Shown here piece after piece: positions 54,594-63,211 of a stretch of 64,000 bases of DNA. This DNA comes from Microbacteriaceae bacterium. GTDB taxonomy: Bacteria > Actinomycetota > Actinomycetes > Actinomycetales > Microbacteriaceae. Position 1 is the first letter of the stretch. Every line of letters starts with the position of its first letter. The stretch spans positions 62,001 to 126,000 of the forward strand of contig JAHBSP010000006.1 in assembly GCA_019639055.1 (NCBI GenBank), in the 5' to 3' direction. The notes below the pieces were generated by a model that saw only the letters and a program-made list of their open reading frames with translations, did not search any database and was not told the DNA's origin. The position numbers and the translations under genes were made by a program.

Positions 54594-56251
54594 TATTTTT
54601 TCTCGCTCTCAATAGCGCTTGTGGGCTTTGATTCTGTAAACATAGAAAGACTTTTGTTCAGTACAAGCACTGACGGCCCTTCTTGTGAATTGCTTGCGAT
54701 AATTTGATCTGCGATTGTTCCGAGATTTACTTCGCTGGCCGGGATATCGAATGCTTCAGCTAATTTCACGAAATCGGGGACGAATAGGTCTGTTGCGCTA
54801 CTAGTGCCGAAGGCAGAATCCATATAGTGCTTTAGGATTCCGTATCCACCGTCATTAACAATCACCCAGGTTACGTTCACTTTATGCTGCTTTGCAGAGG
54901 CCAATTCTGCAATTGAGTACATAGCGCCGCCGTCGCCGGAGACCGCATAAGTTCTCTTATCGGAAGCAATAGCGCCGCCTATAGCCGCAGGGAATGCGAA
55001 CCCTAATCCACCTGCCCCCTGAGCTGAGTGGAACTCTCCCTCCTTGGCGTCCCAAGCAGACCATGCCCAATAACCGGCAATCGTCATATCCCAGAAGGTT
55101 GCGGAATTTTTTGGGATAGTGTCGCGGAGAATCTTTAGAAACTCAACTTCATAAGCAAGATCTTGTTCCGCCAGATGATTCTCTATTTTTTCTAGAGCGT
55201 CTTTCGCGACGGCTTCCGCATCATTTCCAGCGGCCACGTTTATATGTTCAGCTAAATATTTAAGCGCAACGAGAGCGTCTGCTTGTATAGCTAGGGCTTT
55301 GTAGTTGGCGCCGAGGGTTCTAACATCGGCATTCACTTGTATCAAAGTCCCTCGGGGATCAAAACTGAAGCCGTTAGAGGTGATCTCGCCTATTGCTGTT
55401 CCCAGAGCGAGTACCGCATCTGCAGTATTAAGAATGTTTGTTACTGCCTCATCTTCAACCCAGCTACCTAGGGAGAGCGGATGTGAGAAGTCGAATCTCC
55501 CTTTTGAAGCTGGAGTGCAAAGCACCAGTGCATTTGCTTTCTCAGCAAAAGTTTTTAGTGTTTGGCGTGCATCAGGTGAATTTTCTAATCCTCCACCTAC
55601 GATTACCACGGTTCGATTTGAAGAGTCGATGACTTCGATTGCTTTATCAAGGGATGCAAAGTCAAGAGTTATTTTTTCAGGCTTAATTTTCTGGAAAGAG
55701 GGCTTGGGGATTTCCGTTATCTCAGTTAATAAATCTTGTGGGATATCAATCCAGACTGGTCCTTGAGGTGCAGTAATTGACTGCTTCCAGGCATTTAAAA
55801 TTTGTGGCACTATTTGCTCTGCTCTATCGACGAGGGCGTATGCCTTTACCACGTTGGCGACACTCTTTGAGTTGTCTTCAAGTTCGTGAAGTAACCCGTG
55901 CCTTGAGTTGTCAAGCCCCTTTCGTGGGATTTGGCTCGCTATTACTAGGAGAGGGGTTGAACTTGCATAGGCTTCCTGAAGCGCTGCAAGAGCAAGTAAA
56001 GCCCCTGGACCAGTGGAAAGAAAGACGACACTAACTTGGTTTGACACCCTTGAGTATCCGTCTGCTTGAAAAACAGAATTATTTTCTACTCTTGATGAAA
56101 CAAGTTCCAATTTGCTTCTATTAAGAGAATCAAACAGTGCTAATGCATGTTGACCAGGAATACCGAACACTTTGCTCACCCCAAGCTCTGTCAGAGTCTC
56201 AACTACGAGATCCGCGACTGTCTTAACGCTTGAGAGTGTGCGGGTGTTCAT
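54593..56251 (-). CDS. ThDP-dependent enzyme of the acetolactate synthase family
   Basis: A 552-residue thiamine diphosphate enzyme. The activating glutamate is E56 in SSRVENNSVFQADGYS, and the cofactor/Mg site is SGDGGAMYSIAELASA through WVIVNDGGYG. The size fits acetolactate synthase, 2-keto acid decarboxylases (such as 2-ketoarginine decarboxylase) or IolD-like hydrolases. Distance from ilvN and the neighbouring ureohydrolase argue against acetolactate synthesis for branched-chain amino acids. It is seven bases downstream of the ureohydrolase. Confidence 0.8.
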   Translation of the reverse strand: MNTRTLSSVKTVADLVVETLTELGVSKVFGIPGQHALALFDSLNRSKLELVSSRVENNSVFQADGYSRVSNQVSVVFLSTGPGALLALAALQEAYASSTPLLVIASQIPRKGLDNSRHGLLHELEDNSKSVANVVKAYALVDRAEQIVPQILNAWKQSITAPQGPVWIDIPQDLLTEITEIPKPSFQKIKPEKITLDFASLDKAIEVIDSSNRTVVIVGGGLENSPDARQTLKTFAEKANALVLCTPASKGRFDFSHPLSLGSWVEDEAVTNILNTADAVLALGTAIGEITSNGFSFDPRGTLIQVNADVRTLGANYKALAIQADALVALKYLAEHINVAAGNDAEAVAKDALEKIENHLAEQDLAYEVEFLKILRDTIPKNSATFWDMTIAGYWAWSAWDAKEGEFHSAQGAGGLGFAFPAAIGGAIASDKRTYAVSGDGGAMYSIAELASAKQHKVNVTWVIVNDGGYGILKHYMDSAFGTSSATDLFVPDFVKLAEAFDIPASEVNLGTIADQIIASNSQEGPSVLVLNKSLSMFTESKPTSAIESEKK

Positions 56252-56257
56252 GCTTGT

Positions 56258-57217
56258 TCACTCGCCTTTTGCTTTTGAAATGTTCAGGGCCATCAGACTT
56301 ATGAGGTCGTAGGCAACATGTGCTGCAGCTATTCCGGTTATTTCGGCGCTGTCGTATGAAGGCGAGACTTCAACAACATCCCCACCGATAATATTTAGTC
56401 CTTTTAGGCCGCGAATGATTTCTAGTAGTTCACGGCTGGTCATTCCGCCGGCTTCAGGTGTGCCTGTCCCCGGGGCATGTGCTGGGTCGAGCACGTCTAT
56501 GTCAACCGATATATAAAGAGGTCGGTTCCCGACACGATTTCGAAGTCTGGTAATTATCTCGGCAGCTCCAAAATTATAAACATCGCTAGAGGTGACTATT
56601 CCAAAACCAATCCTGCTGTCTTCTGATAGGTCATCTTTCCCATATAAGGGTCCGCGAATACCGACATGGCATAGAGCATCTGTATCAAGAAGATCTTCTT
56701 CGAACGCTCTACGGAAAGGAGTGCCGTGTGTAAATTTTGCACCGAAGTATGTGTCCCAGGTATCCAAATGGGCATCGAAGTGTAAGAGGGCAACCTTGCC
56801 GTATTTCTTAGCAGAAGCACGTAGAAGGGGTAAGGCAATAGTGTGGTCGCCCCCAAGAGTAAGTAGATTTGCTCCAGATTCGACTATTTCAGTAGCAGAG
56901 CGTTCAATTATTTCGATTGTTTGCTCGATGTTGAAAGGATTTATTGCTAGATCTCCCACATCTACGATATTTGCTGCTTCAAAGACAGAAACATCTAGTG
57001 CTGGGTTGTAAGGGCGAAGTAGTCTTGAGGATTCTCGAACATGGTTTGGGCCAAACCTAGCACCGGGTCTATAAGAGACTCCACTATCGAAAGGGATCCC
57101 CATAATCACTATGTCTGCTTTGCCAGCTTCGGAATGCGGGAGTCGGGCAAACCCTTCTCTGCCAGCAAATCTAGGCACTCTGGATGAGTCGATGGGGCTG
57201 TTATTAATTATGTCCAC
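56258..57217 (-). CDS. Ureohydrolase (agmatinase/guanidinobutyrase-like)
   Basis: A 319-residue di-manganese enzyme that splits urea from guanidino compounds. All metal motifs are present: GGDHT at 122-126, HFDAHLDTW at about 147-155 and [18 protein letters not shown] near 230-247. The start phrase [19 protein letters not shown] fits the agmatinase/guanidinobutyrase branch rather than arginase. I chose GTG 57217; the longer frame runs through the operator repeats. It is the first gene of the catabolic run under a clear promoter. Exact substrate unknown. Confidence 0.85.
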   Translation of the reverse strand: MDIINNSPIDSSRVPRFAGREGFARLPHSEAGKADIVIMGIPFDSGVSYRPGARFGPNHVRESSRLLRPYNPALDVSVFEAANIVDVGDLAINPFNIEQTIEIIERSATEIVESGANLLTLGGDHTIALPLLRASAKKYGKVALLHFDAHLDTWDTYFGAKFTHGTPFRRAFEEDLLDTDALCHVGIRGPLYGKDDLSEDSRIGFGIVTSSDVYNFGAAEIITRLRNRVGNRPLYISVDIDVLDPAHAPGTGTPEAGGMTSRELLEIIRGLKGLNIIGGDVVEVSPSYDSAEITGIAAAHVAYDLISLMALNISKAKGE

Positions 57218-57233
57218 TGTGACACCTAGTTTC

Positions 57234-57267
57234 TTATATGACAATATAAGTTGTTTATAAGACAATA
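57234..57267 (-). promoter_or_regulatory. Direct-repeat operator for the catabolic run
   Basis: Two copies of a 13-base box, TATTGTCTTATAA and TATTGTCATATAA on the minus strand, lie 21 bases apart (57255-57267 and 57234-57246). The upstream copy covers the -10 box. A bound regulator, most likely the XRE-cupin protein encoded next door, would block transcription. Confidence 0.55.
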
Positions 57268-57290
57268 CAAACAATGATTGAATTCGTCAA
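57262..57290 (-). promoter_or_regulatory. Promoter of the catabolic run
   Basis: A -35 box TTGACG (57285-57290) and a -10 box TATTGT (57262-57267) on the minus strand are 17 bases apart, ahead of the ureohydrolase gene. Confidence 0.6.
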
Positions 57291-57369
57291 GGTATACAAA
57301 AGAATTTCTTGAGAAAAATGCTCAAAGAGATTGAATCGTTAGATTATGAAGCTGTTTTGTATTAACGCT

Positions 57370-57960
57370 CTACGGAGTCACATGCCATGGCGAAGGTGAT
57401 AAGACCCAAAGAAGTGTTGCGCCATCCTCACTTATAACAGACCAAGTGTGGGGCTCTCTCCCCGGGAATGTCGCGGTGTCTCCTTCAGCGAGCACAACTT
57501 CCTGATCTGAAAATTTCACTTGCAACCTACCGCGTAATACATGAACTACATCCACGTCAGCGTTGATCGTGTAAAGCTGCTCACCACCGTGTCCGCCAGG
57601 TAGAACCTCTGAATGAATTAGCTGCACACGAGCTTCCTGACGCGGAGTAAGTAAATGTTCTACGGATGCTACCCCGCCAAGATTTATGTGAGGCCCTTCA
57701 CCTTTTTTAACAATTCGAACTTCTGTGTTTTCGAATAGGGAGCCAATAGGAATTGAGAGTACTTCACAAATATCCACTAGCGTGTTGACACTGGGCGAAG
57801 TTATATCCCTCTCAATTCGAGAAAGGAATCCCTTAGTTAGGCCAGTAGCTTGAGCTAGGTTGTCGATGGTGAGTTGTTGCGCTAGACGGGCCGCCCTGAT
57901 CCTAGAGCCAATCGGCTTGTGATTAGAGTCAGGTTCAATCGGTAGAGCGCGCAATATCAA
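57370..57960 (-). CDS. XRE-family regulator with cupin domain
   Basis: A 196-residue regulator. The N-terminal helix-turn-helix at about 18-75 shows IRAARLAQQLTIDNLAQATG and FLSRIERDITSPSVNTLVDI. A C-terminal cupin at about 120-190 (LYTINADVDVVHVLRGRLQV, GDTATFPGREPHTW) senses a small ligand. This build is common for local regulators of amine or amino acid catabolism, such as PuuR. The start appears to be TTG with a weak ribosome site, so the N-terminus is uncertain. It lies next to the operator repeats of the ureohydrolase run. Confidence 0.85.
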   Translation of the reverse strand: MILRALPIEPDSNHKPIGSRIRAARLAQQLTIDNLAQATGLTKGFLSRIERDITSPSVNTLVDICEVLSIPIGSLFENTEVRIVKKGEGPHINLGGVASVEHLLTPRQEARVQLIHSEVLPGGHGGEQLYTINADVDVVHVLRGRLQVKFSDQEVVLAEGDTATFPGREPHTWSVISEDGATLLWVLSPSPWHVTP

Positions 57961-58023
57961 ATCCGTTCAGTATTCGACGAGATATACAAGATTCTAGTAA
58001 TAAGAACACAGTTTAGGCAGAAA

Positions 58024-58497
58024 TTACTTGCCAACCACTACAAACTCTTTGCCAGTCCACCTGAGTTCAATCGGGATGTCTATACCGCCAGCAGTGTAGG
58101 TTGTTTCACCCACTACTACTTCTGTGGATGGGCGCTCACTTGGTTGCTGGTACATAATAGGTGCCGCTTCTTTGCAGGTGTTGAAGAACCAGTCCACTTC
58201 AGCACCGACAAGTTCACAAGCTTTCCACCAGCTAACGCTTTTAATGTCCTCGTATTCGGAGGAAAGCTGCGATTTGAATGCTTCCATGTTCCGGCCATTC
58301 TCAGTGACTGGGGAAAATATCGCCATCAGAATCGGGATTGCAATAAAAGGTAGACCAAGAAGTAGGTTGATTGCCCAGTGTTTAGGGATTCTGATTCGAT
58401 CTCGGGATACCGCCATGTAGAAAACTGCCCAGACCACAAGTGCGCCACACAGTACCCAAAAGAGGGTGGTTATTTCGTGTGTAAAAACAATATTCAT
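58024..58497 (-). CDS. Two-helix membrane protein, unknown
   Basis: A 157-residue protein with membrane helices at about 8-30 and 42-64 and an outside or cytosolic domain of about 90 residues. Three Cys or Trp-rich spots occur in that domain: SWWKACELVG, DWFFNTCKEA. It ends in a short strand-rich part (IPIELRWTGKEFVVVGK). No family is recognised. I start at ATG 58497; the TTG two codons earlier is less likely. No strong ribosome site is seen. Confidence 0.55.
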   Translation of the reverse strand: MNIVFTHEITTLFWVLCGALVVWAVFYMAVSRDRIRIPKHWAINLLLGLPFIAIPILMAIFSPVTENGRNMEAFKSQLSSEYEDIKSVSWWKACELVGAEVDWFFNTCKEAAPIMYQQPSERPSTEVVVGETTYTAGGIDIPIELRWTGKEFVVVGK

Positions 58498-58566
58498 TTG
58501 CAATCGAATGTAGCAAAGAATATGTGCTGCTATTAAAGTGGCTTATTTCTGAGACTCGAAGCGGTT

Positions 58567-59511
58567 TTAGAGAGTCATAACCAAACGACCCTGAACCTCA
58601 CCCCTCTGTAGGCGGCCAAGACCATCGGATACTTCATCAAAACCTATCGTAGTGATTTGTGGCTTCAACTTACCGGTTGCCATGTATTCGTAAACGCTAG
58701 CAATGTCTTCTTTGCTCCCGCCGTTTGATCCGCGCACAATAGCCTGGTTAAGAATCAGTGACTTCGTGCTGATGAGGGCTTCGAGCTTACCCATGCCCAC
58801 AACCACCACGACACCGTCGCGACGAATCACATCGATAGCATCGGCTGTGGTTACTCCGAAACCTGCAAAGTCAACGATGACGTCAAAAACAACATCATCA
58901 AAATCTTTCACAGACTTCTTAACATCCTTCAGCCCCAATTCTTTTGCAGTTGACCAGACCTTTTCGTTGATTTCTGCACCGTAGACATTGGCACCGGCGA
59001 GAACCGCAATTCGGGCACCAATCTGACCGAGGCCACCAAGCCCGATAATGCAGACATTGTCGCCAGCTTTCACGCCACCACGAGTCATTACTGCTCCGTG
59101 GCTTGTCATTCCGGCATCGGTTGCCGCAGCCCCATTTATCCAATCGACTTCGTCAGGGATGCGAATAAGTGCGGCCTGATTAACCACCATTTTTTCGGCA
59201 AAACCGCCATCAAAACTGTATCCGGGGGCGCCGTGTTCAGACATAGGCCATACAGACACTCGGTCGCCAACTTTGAAATCCGTAACGCCGCTACCAACTT
59301 CAGCAATCACGCCGGCATTTTCGTGGCCGATAGTGATTGGAAGTTTAGCGAGCATAGAGAGCCAGCCTTCGTCTTCGAGAAGTCCGACATCCGAATGGCA
59401 CAAACCTGCAGCCTTGATGTCAATCAAAACTTCGCCATCGCCAGGGCTCGGGTCTGCCACCTCAGTTAGTACTAAAGGTTTGTGGGTTTCGTGAAATTGC
59501 CAAGCACGCAT
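58567..59511 (-). CDS. Zinc-type alcohol dehydrogenase, short form
   Basis: A 314-residue medium-chain dehydrogenase. The catalytic zinc set appears as C38-H39 in KAAGLCHSDVG and the GHE motif ITIGHENAGVIAE. The nucleotide site is IIGLGGLGQIGARIAVLAG. The four-cysteine structural zinc loop of typical alcohol dehydrogenases is missing and the protein is about 30 residues shorter than usual. I chose ATG 59511 with a GGAG site. The substrate cannot be fixed. It may be a single-gene unit. Confidence 0.83.
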   Translation of the reverse strand: MRAWQFHETHKPLVLTEVADPSPGDGEVLIDIKAAGLCHSDVGLLEDEGWLSMLAKLPITIGHENAGVIAEVGSGVTDFKVGDRVSVWPMSEHGAPGYSFDGGFAEKMVVNQAALIRIPDEVDWINGAAATDAGMTSHGAVMTRGGVKAGDNVCIIGLGGLGQIGARIAVLAGANVYGAEINEKVWSTAKELGLKDVKKSVKDFDDVVFDVIVDFAGFGVTTADAIDVIRRDGVVVVVGMGKLEALISTKSLILNQAIVRGSNGGSKEDIASVYEYMATGKLKPQITTIGFDEVSDGLGRLQRGEVQGRLVMTL

Positions 59512-59616
59512 TTTTGCTCCTTCCCTTATCTTCACCATACGCCTAAAGAATCAGTTTGGGTAGGGGGTTATTGGGGCATGCAAAAGCTATACCGTGCATG
59601 GTTGCTAGGCAATTTT

Positions 59617-59701
59617 TGGTGCCAGGTGAGGGATTCGAACCCCCGAAGGCTGAGCCGGCTGATTTACAGTCAGATCCCTTTGGCCGCTTGGGTAACCTGG
59701 C
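59617..59701 (-). tRNA. tRNA-Tyr (GTA) with encoded CCA
   Basis: Minus-strand cloverleaf with acceptor GCCAGGT/ACCTGGC, anticodon loop CTGTAAA giving GTA for tyrosine, and a long variable arm typical of type II tRNAs. The T-arm is GGGGG-TTCGAAT-CCCTC. The discriminator A at 59620 is followed by an encoded CCA. Seen clearly in the sequence. Confidence 0.96.
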
Positions 59702-59854
59702 GCATCGCATTTTCTGGCTACCGACCGGAGTCGATTGCAGAAGAATGACAACGCTCAATGTTATCTAATGTGTGTGCTCTTTGCCTAATTAAATACCCAA
59801 GTTTTTGATGTGTGTGCCTCGCCCGTGTGGTTTAATCCGGGCTAATCTGGAGTC

Positions 59855-60343
59855 ATGGCAGATTCAAGTTTTGACATTGTGAGCAAGGTTGAACGCATGG
59901 AAGCGGACAACGCACTAAACCAGGCATCGAAAGAGATTGACCAACGTTACGATTTCAAGAATGTCGGTGCCGATATTTCTTGGAGCGGTGAGTCCATCGT
60001 GATGAAGGCTAACAGCGAGGAGCGGGTCAAGGCCGTCCTTGATGTGTTCGAGAGCAAGCTCATCAAGCGGGGTATTTCTTTGAAGAGTCTTGAGGCGAGC
60101 GAGCCTAAAGCTAGTGGTAAGGAGTATCGTATCGATGCGGCGCTAAAGCAGGGCATTGATCAGGAGAATGCCAAAAAGATCAGCAAACTGATTCGTGACG
60201 AGGGACCAAAGTCGGTCAAGAGTCAGATTCAAGGGGATGAGTTACGGGTCTCTAGCAAGAGCCGTGATGATTTGCAGTCGGTGATTGCGCTAGTTAAGGG
60301 CGCCGATTTGCCGATTGACGTGCAGTTCACCAATTATCGGTAA
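59855..60343 (+). CDS. YajQ-family nucleotide-binding protein
   Basis: A 162-residue protein with two ferredoxin-like domains of the YajQ family. The start [20 protein letters not shown] and the parts RYDFKN and [10 protein letters not shown] are typical. Some family members bind cyclic di-GMP and act with LysR-type regulators; whether that holds here is unknown. It lies 30 bases ahead of the cardiolipin synthase gene. Confidence 0.9.
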   Translation: MADSSFDIVSKVERMEADNALNQASKEIDQRYDFKNVGADISWSGESIVMKANSEERVKAVLDVFESKLIKRGISLKSLEASEPKASGKEYRIDAALKQGIDQENAKKISKLIRDEGPKSVKSQIQGDELRVSSKSRDDLQSVIALVKGADLPIDVQFTNYR

Positions 60344-60373
60344 CGATTTTTCCACCGGAGCAGAAAGTAGCAA

Positions 60374-61834
60374 ATGACCTTCACTGAAGTTCTCTTCTAT
60401 CTGCTCACGGTAGTGGATTTGGCTTTGCGCCTTATCGCAATATACGTGGTGCCGATGAATCGTCGCCCACAGACTGCGATGGCGTGGTTGCTGCTCATTT
60501 TCTTCTTCCCAATCGGCGGCTTCATTATTTTCTGGATGTTCGGAGTCTCGCACCTTCCAATAGAGCGGGTTGCGAAACAGGACGAAATCAGCCGAATTAT
60601 TGCAGGACGATACCCGCAGCAGGACTTGGGTGAGCTGGGTCAGCCTGACTGGTTTGACGCATCCGCGAAAATGAACCGCGCTCTCGGAGCTATGCCCCTA
60701 GTGGGTGGTAACAATGCCAAGTTCTTCCCCGACTATCAAGAATCACTGGATGCGATGGTGGAGGCAATCAACTCTGCCAAGCAATCCGTTTTTTGTGAGT
60801 TCTACATCATGTACCGCGACGACACTAGTGCCGCGTTTTTTGATGCCCTAGTTGCTGCGAAGGATCGCGGTGTCGAGGTGAAGGTGCTGGTTGACCATAT
60901 TGCGTCTTGGCGTTACCCGCGCTGGACTAAAACCACTGTCAAGTTCCTTAATAAGAGCGGCTTGAATTGGCGCAAGATGCTTCCCATTAACCCTTTCAAG
61001 GGTCATTGGCGGCGCCCCGACCTGCGTAATCATCGGAAGCTCCTAGTAATCGACAATGAGCTTGCCTTTACAGGTAGCCAAAACATCATCGATTCTCAGT
61101 ATGTGAAGAAGTCAAACATTAGACGTGGACTGCACTGGAAAGACCTGATGGTTTCATTCACCGGGCCGGTTGTTTCAGGCATCCACGCAATGTTTGTTTC
61201 TGACTGGTACGCGGAAACTGGTGAGCTTCTCTCCAATATTGAATCGTTGAATGCCAAAAAACTTCCCAAACACAAAGCAGGCGATTTGCTCGCGCAGGTG
61301 GTGCCTTCGGGCCCGGCCTTCAAGGATCAAAACAACCTGAAACTTTTCAACACTCTGATGTATGCCGCTACCGAAAAAATCGTGATTACTTCACCATATT
61401 TCGTGCCCGACGACTCAATGTTTTACGCAATCACCAGCGCGGTTGATCGGGGAGTGAATGTCGAGCTTTTCGTCTCCGAGATTGGCGACCAGTTCCTTGT
61501 GTACCACGCCCAATGCTCCTATTACGAGGCACTTCTTGAAGCCGGCGTAAAGATTTGGTGCTACGAAGCCCCCACAATATTGCACGCTAAGCACATCACT
61601 GTCGACAACAATGTTGCGGTTTTCGGCTCCAGCAACTTAGACATGCGTTCCTTCGCCCTCAACCTAGAAATCTCGATGATGGTTTGGGGTAAAGAATTCC
61701 TCGACCAGTTGCAAGAAATCGAAGACAGTTACCGCGAAAAATCCACACAGCTTGAACTTAGCGAATGGCGGAAGCGCTCCTTCTGGAAGAAGCTGGCAGA
61801 GAATATCTGCCGGCCTACTGCTTCGCTTCAGTAG
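60374..61834 (+). CDS. cls: Cardiolipin synthase (phospholipase D family)
   Basis: A 486-residue membrane enzyme that joins phosphatidylglycerol units into cardiolipin. Two membrane helices at about 5-25 and 38-60 are followed by two PLD modules. The HKD motifs are RNHRKLLVIDNELAFTGSQ and LHAKHITVDNNVAVFGSSN. The order and length match bacterial Cls. The end overlaps convergent fprA by 20 bases. Confidence 0.9.
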   Translation: MTFTEVLFYLLTVVDLALRLIAIYVVPMNRRPQTAMAWLLLIFFFPIGGFIIFWMFGVSHLPIERVAKQDEISRIIAGRYPQQDLGELGQPDWFDASAKMNRALGAMPLVGGNNAKFFPDYQESLDAMVEAINSAKQSVFCEFYIMYRDDTSAAFFDALVAAKDRGVEVKVLVDHIASWRYPRWTKTTVKFLNKSGLNWRKMLPINPFKGHWRRPDLRNHRKLLVIDNELAFTGSQNIIDSQYVKKSNIRRGLHWKDLMVSFTGPVVSGIHAMFVSDWYAETGELLSNIESLNAKKLPKHKAGDLLAQVVPSGPAFKDQNNLKLFNTLMYAATEKIVITSPYFVPDDSMFYAITSAVDRGVNVELFVSEIGDQFLVYHAQCSYYEALLEAGVKIWCYEAPTILHAKHITVDNNVAVFGSSNLDMRSFALNLEISMMVWGKEFLDQLQEIEDSYREKSTQLELSEWRKRSFWKKLAENICRPTASLQ

Positions 61835-63155
61835 CGGCTACGTTCAGCATTCCTTCACGGGTTTCGACTTTGATTCTTGGGCGACCAACCTGCTCGCCTC
61901 GAGAAATTTCGTGCGCATCCAGGCGTGCCCATCCGGCAGCGTCGGTGTAGGTGACGCCGCGGTCTTTCAGGAGCTGGATGATCGCATCCTCATCGCCGAC
62001 TTCACGCTTCATCAATTCTGGCTGGGTGGCAAGCAGGTGCTCGATTGTTTCCAGCGCATCACTCTTAGTCGCACCAATTAGGCCAACCGGACCGCGCTTA
62101 ATCCACCCAGAGGCGTAAAGATCAGGGATAAACTCAGGCTCGCCAACTCCTCCACCGAGCACACGACCGCCGTCGTTTGCGATTATTCCTCGCGAAGCGT
62201 CGTAAGGGATATCCGTAAGCGGCGACCCGAAATAACCCACAGCACGGTAGAGTGCCTGGATTTCGAAGTTTCGCTCCTCACCCTTGCGGCTGGTGCGAAT
62301 GCCAACAACTTTGCCACCCTCGCCGAGAACCTCTTCAGGTGTGGAGTAGAAGTGGAACACAATTCGTCTCTTTGCAGTGCCAACATTTTCACGGGTCAAC
62401 CAGGAACGGAAGATCCTGTCAATCACCACTAGCTGCTTATTGGCGGCAATAGCTTCCTGCTGTTCCGGAGTGTATTCGAAATCAGCCGGATCAAGAATCA
62501 TATCGACACCGTTTACTTCACCGAGTTCGCGAAGCTCAAGCGGCGTGAACTTCACATCGGTTGGCCCGCGGCGGCCAAACATGTGCACTTCTTCAAGTGC
62601 AGAATCTTTCAGCCCCTGGTAAACGTGTTCAGGAATATCAGTTTCCAGTAGCTCTTCCGGGTCTTTCACGAGCATCCTAGTAATGTCGAGAGCCACGTTA
62701 CCATTACCGATTACCGCGACGCTCTTAGCGGTCAGTGGCCAAGTGTTTGGCACATCGGGATGCGCGTCAAACCAGTTCACAAAATCAGCCGCACCGAAAG
62801 AGCCGTCTAACTCGATCCCGGGAATGTTGAGTTTTGCATCCTGCATCGCGCCAGTTGTGAAGATTATTGCGTGATAGTTCTGGCGCATATCTTCAAGGGT
62901 GATATCAGTACCGAAATTCACGTTGCCGAAGAAGCGAATCGAGCCTGAGTCAATAACATCACGAAGAGCGTTGATGATTCCCTTAATGCGTGGATGGTCT
63001 GGCGCAACACCGTAACGAACTAGACCGTAAGGGGTAGGGAGTCGGTCGAACAGGTCAATTGAAACATCCAAATCGCCGCGATTTTTCATCAGGATGTCTG
63101 AAGCGTAAATACCAGCCGGACCTGCGCCAATTACGGCCACACGAAACTTTGTCAT
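61815..63155 (-). CDS. fprA: NADPH-ferredoxin/flavodoxin-type reductase, FprA-like
   Basis: A 446-residue FAD enzyme passing electrons between NADPH and ferredoxin. The FAD motif is VIGAGPAGIYASDIL, then LPTPYGLVRYGVAPDHPRIK, the NADPH motif VIGNGNVALDITRML and a C-terminal GWIKRGPVGLIGATKSDA, which is characteristic of adrenodoxin-reductase-type FprA of actinobacteria. Length is typical. Convergent with cls, overlap 20 bases. Confidence 0.92.
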   Translation of the reverse strand: MTKFRVAVIGAGPAGIYASDILMKNRGDLDVSIDLFDRLPTPYGLVRYGVAPDHPRIKGIINALRDVIDSGSIRFFGNVNFGTDITLEDMRQNYHAIIFTTGAMQDAKLNIPGIELDGSFGAADFVNWFDAHPDVPNTWPLTAKSVAVIGNGNVALDITRMLVKDPEELLETDIPEHVYQGLKDSALEEVHMFGRRGPTDVKFTPLELRELGEVNGVDMILDPADFEYTPEQQEAIAANKQLVVIDRIFRSWLTRENVGTAKRRIVFHFYSTPEEVLGEGGKVVGIRTSRKGEERNFEIQALYRAVGYFGSPLTDIPYDASRGIIANDGGRVLGGGVGEPEFIPDLYASGWIKRGPVGLIGATKSDALETIEHLLATQPELMKREVGDEDAIIQLLKDRGVTYTDAAGWARLDAHEISRGEQVGRPRIKVETREGMLNVAATEAKQ

Positions 63156-63211
63156 TTTTCCTCTCGAACTAAATAATCAAAGGCAAAAAGCCCACCCGTG
63201 TAAGGGGAAAT

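Noticed and set aside
54593-56251. Large subunit of acetolactate synthase (ilvB) for branched-chain amino acids
   Set aside because: No ilvN or ilvC neighbour, and its place in a ureohydrolase cluster suggests another 2-keto acid substrate.
59617-59701. tRNA-Tyr as an attachment site for an island covering 48.9-58.5 kb
   Set aside because: No integrase gene and no repeated tRNA 3' end was seen on the other side.
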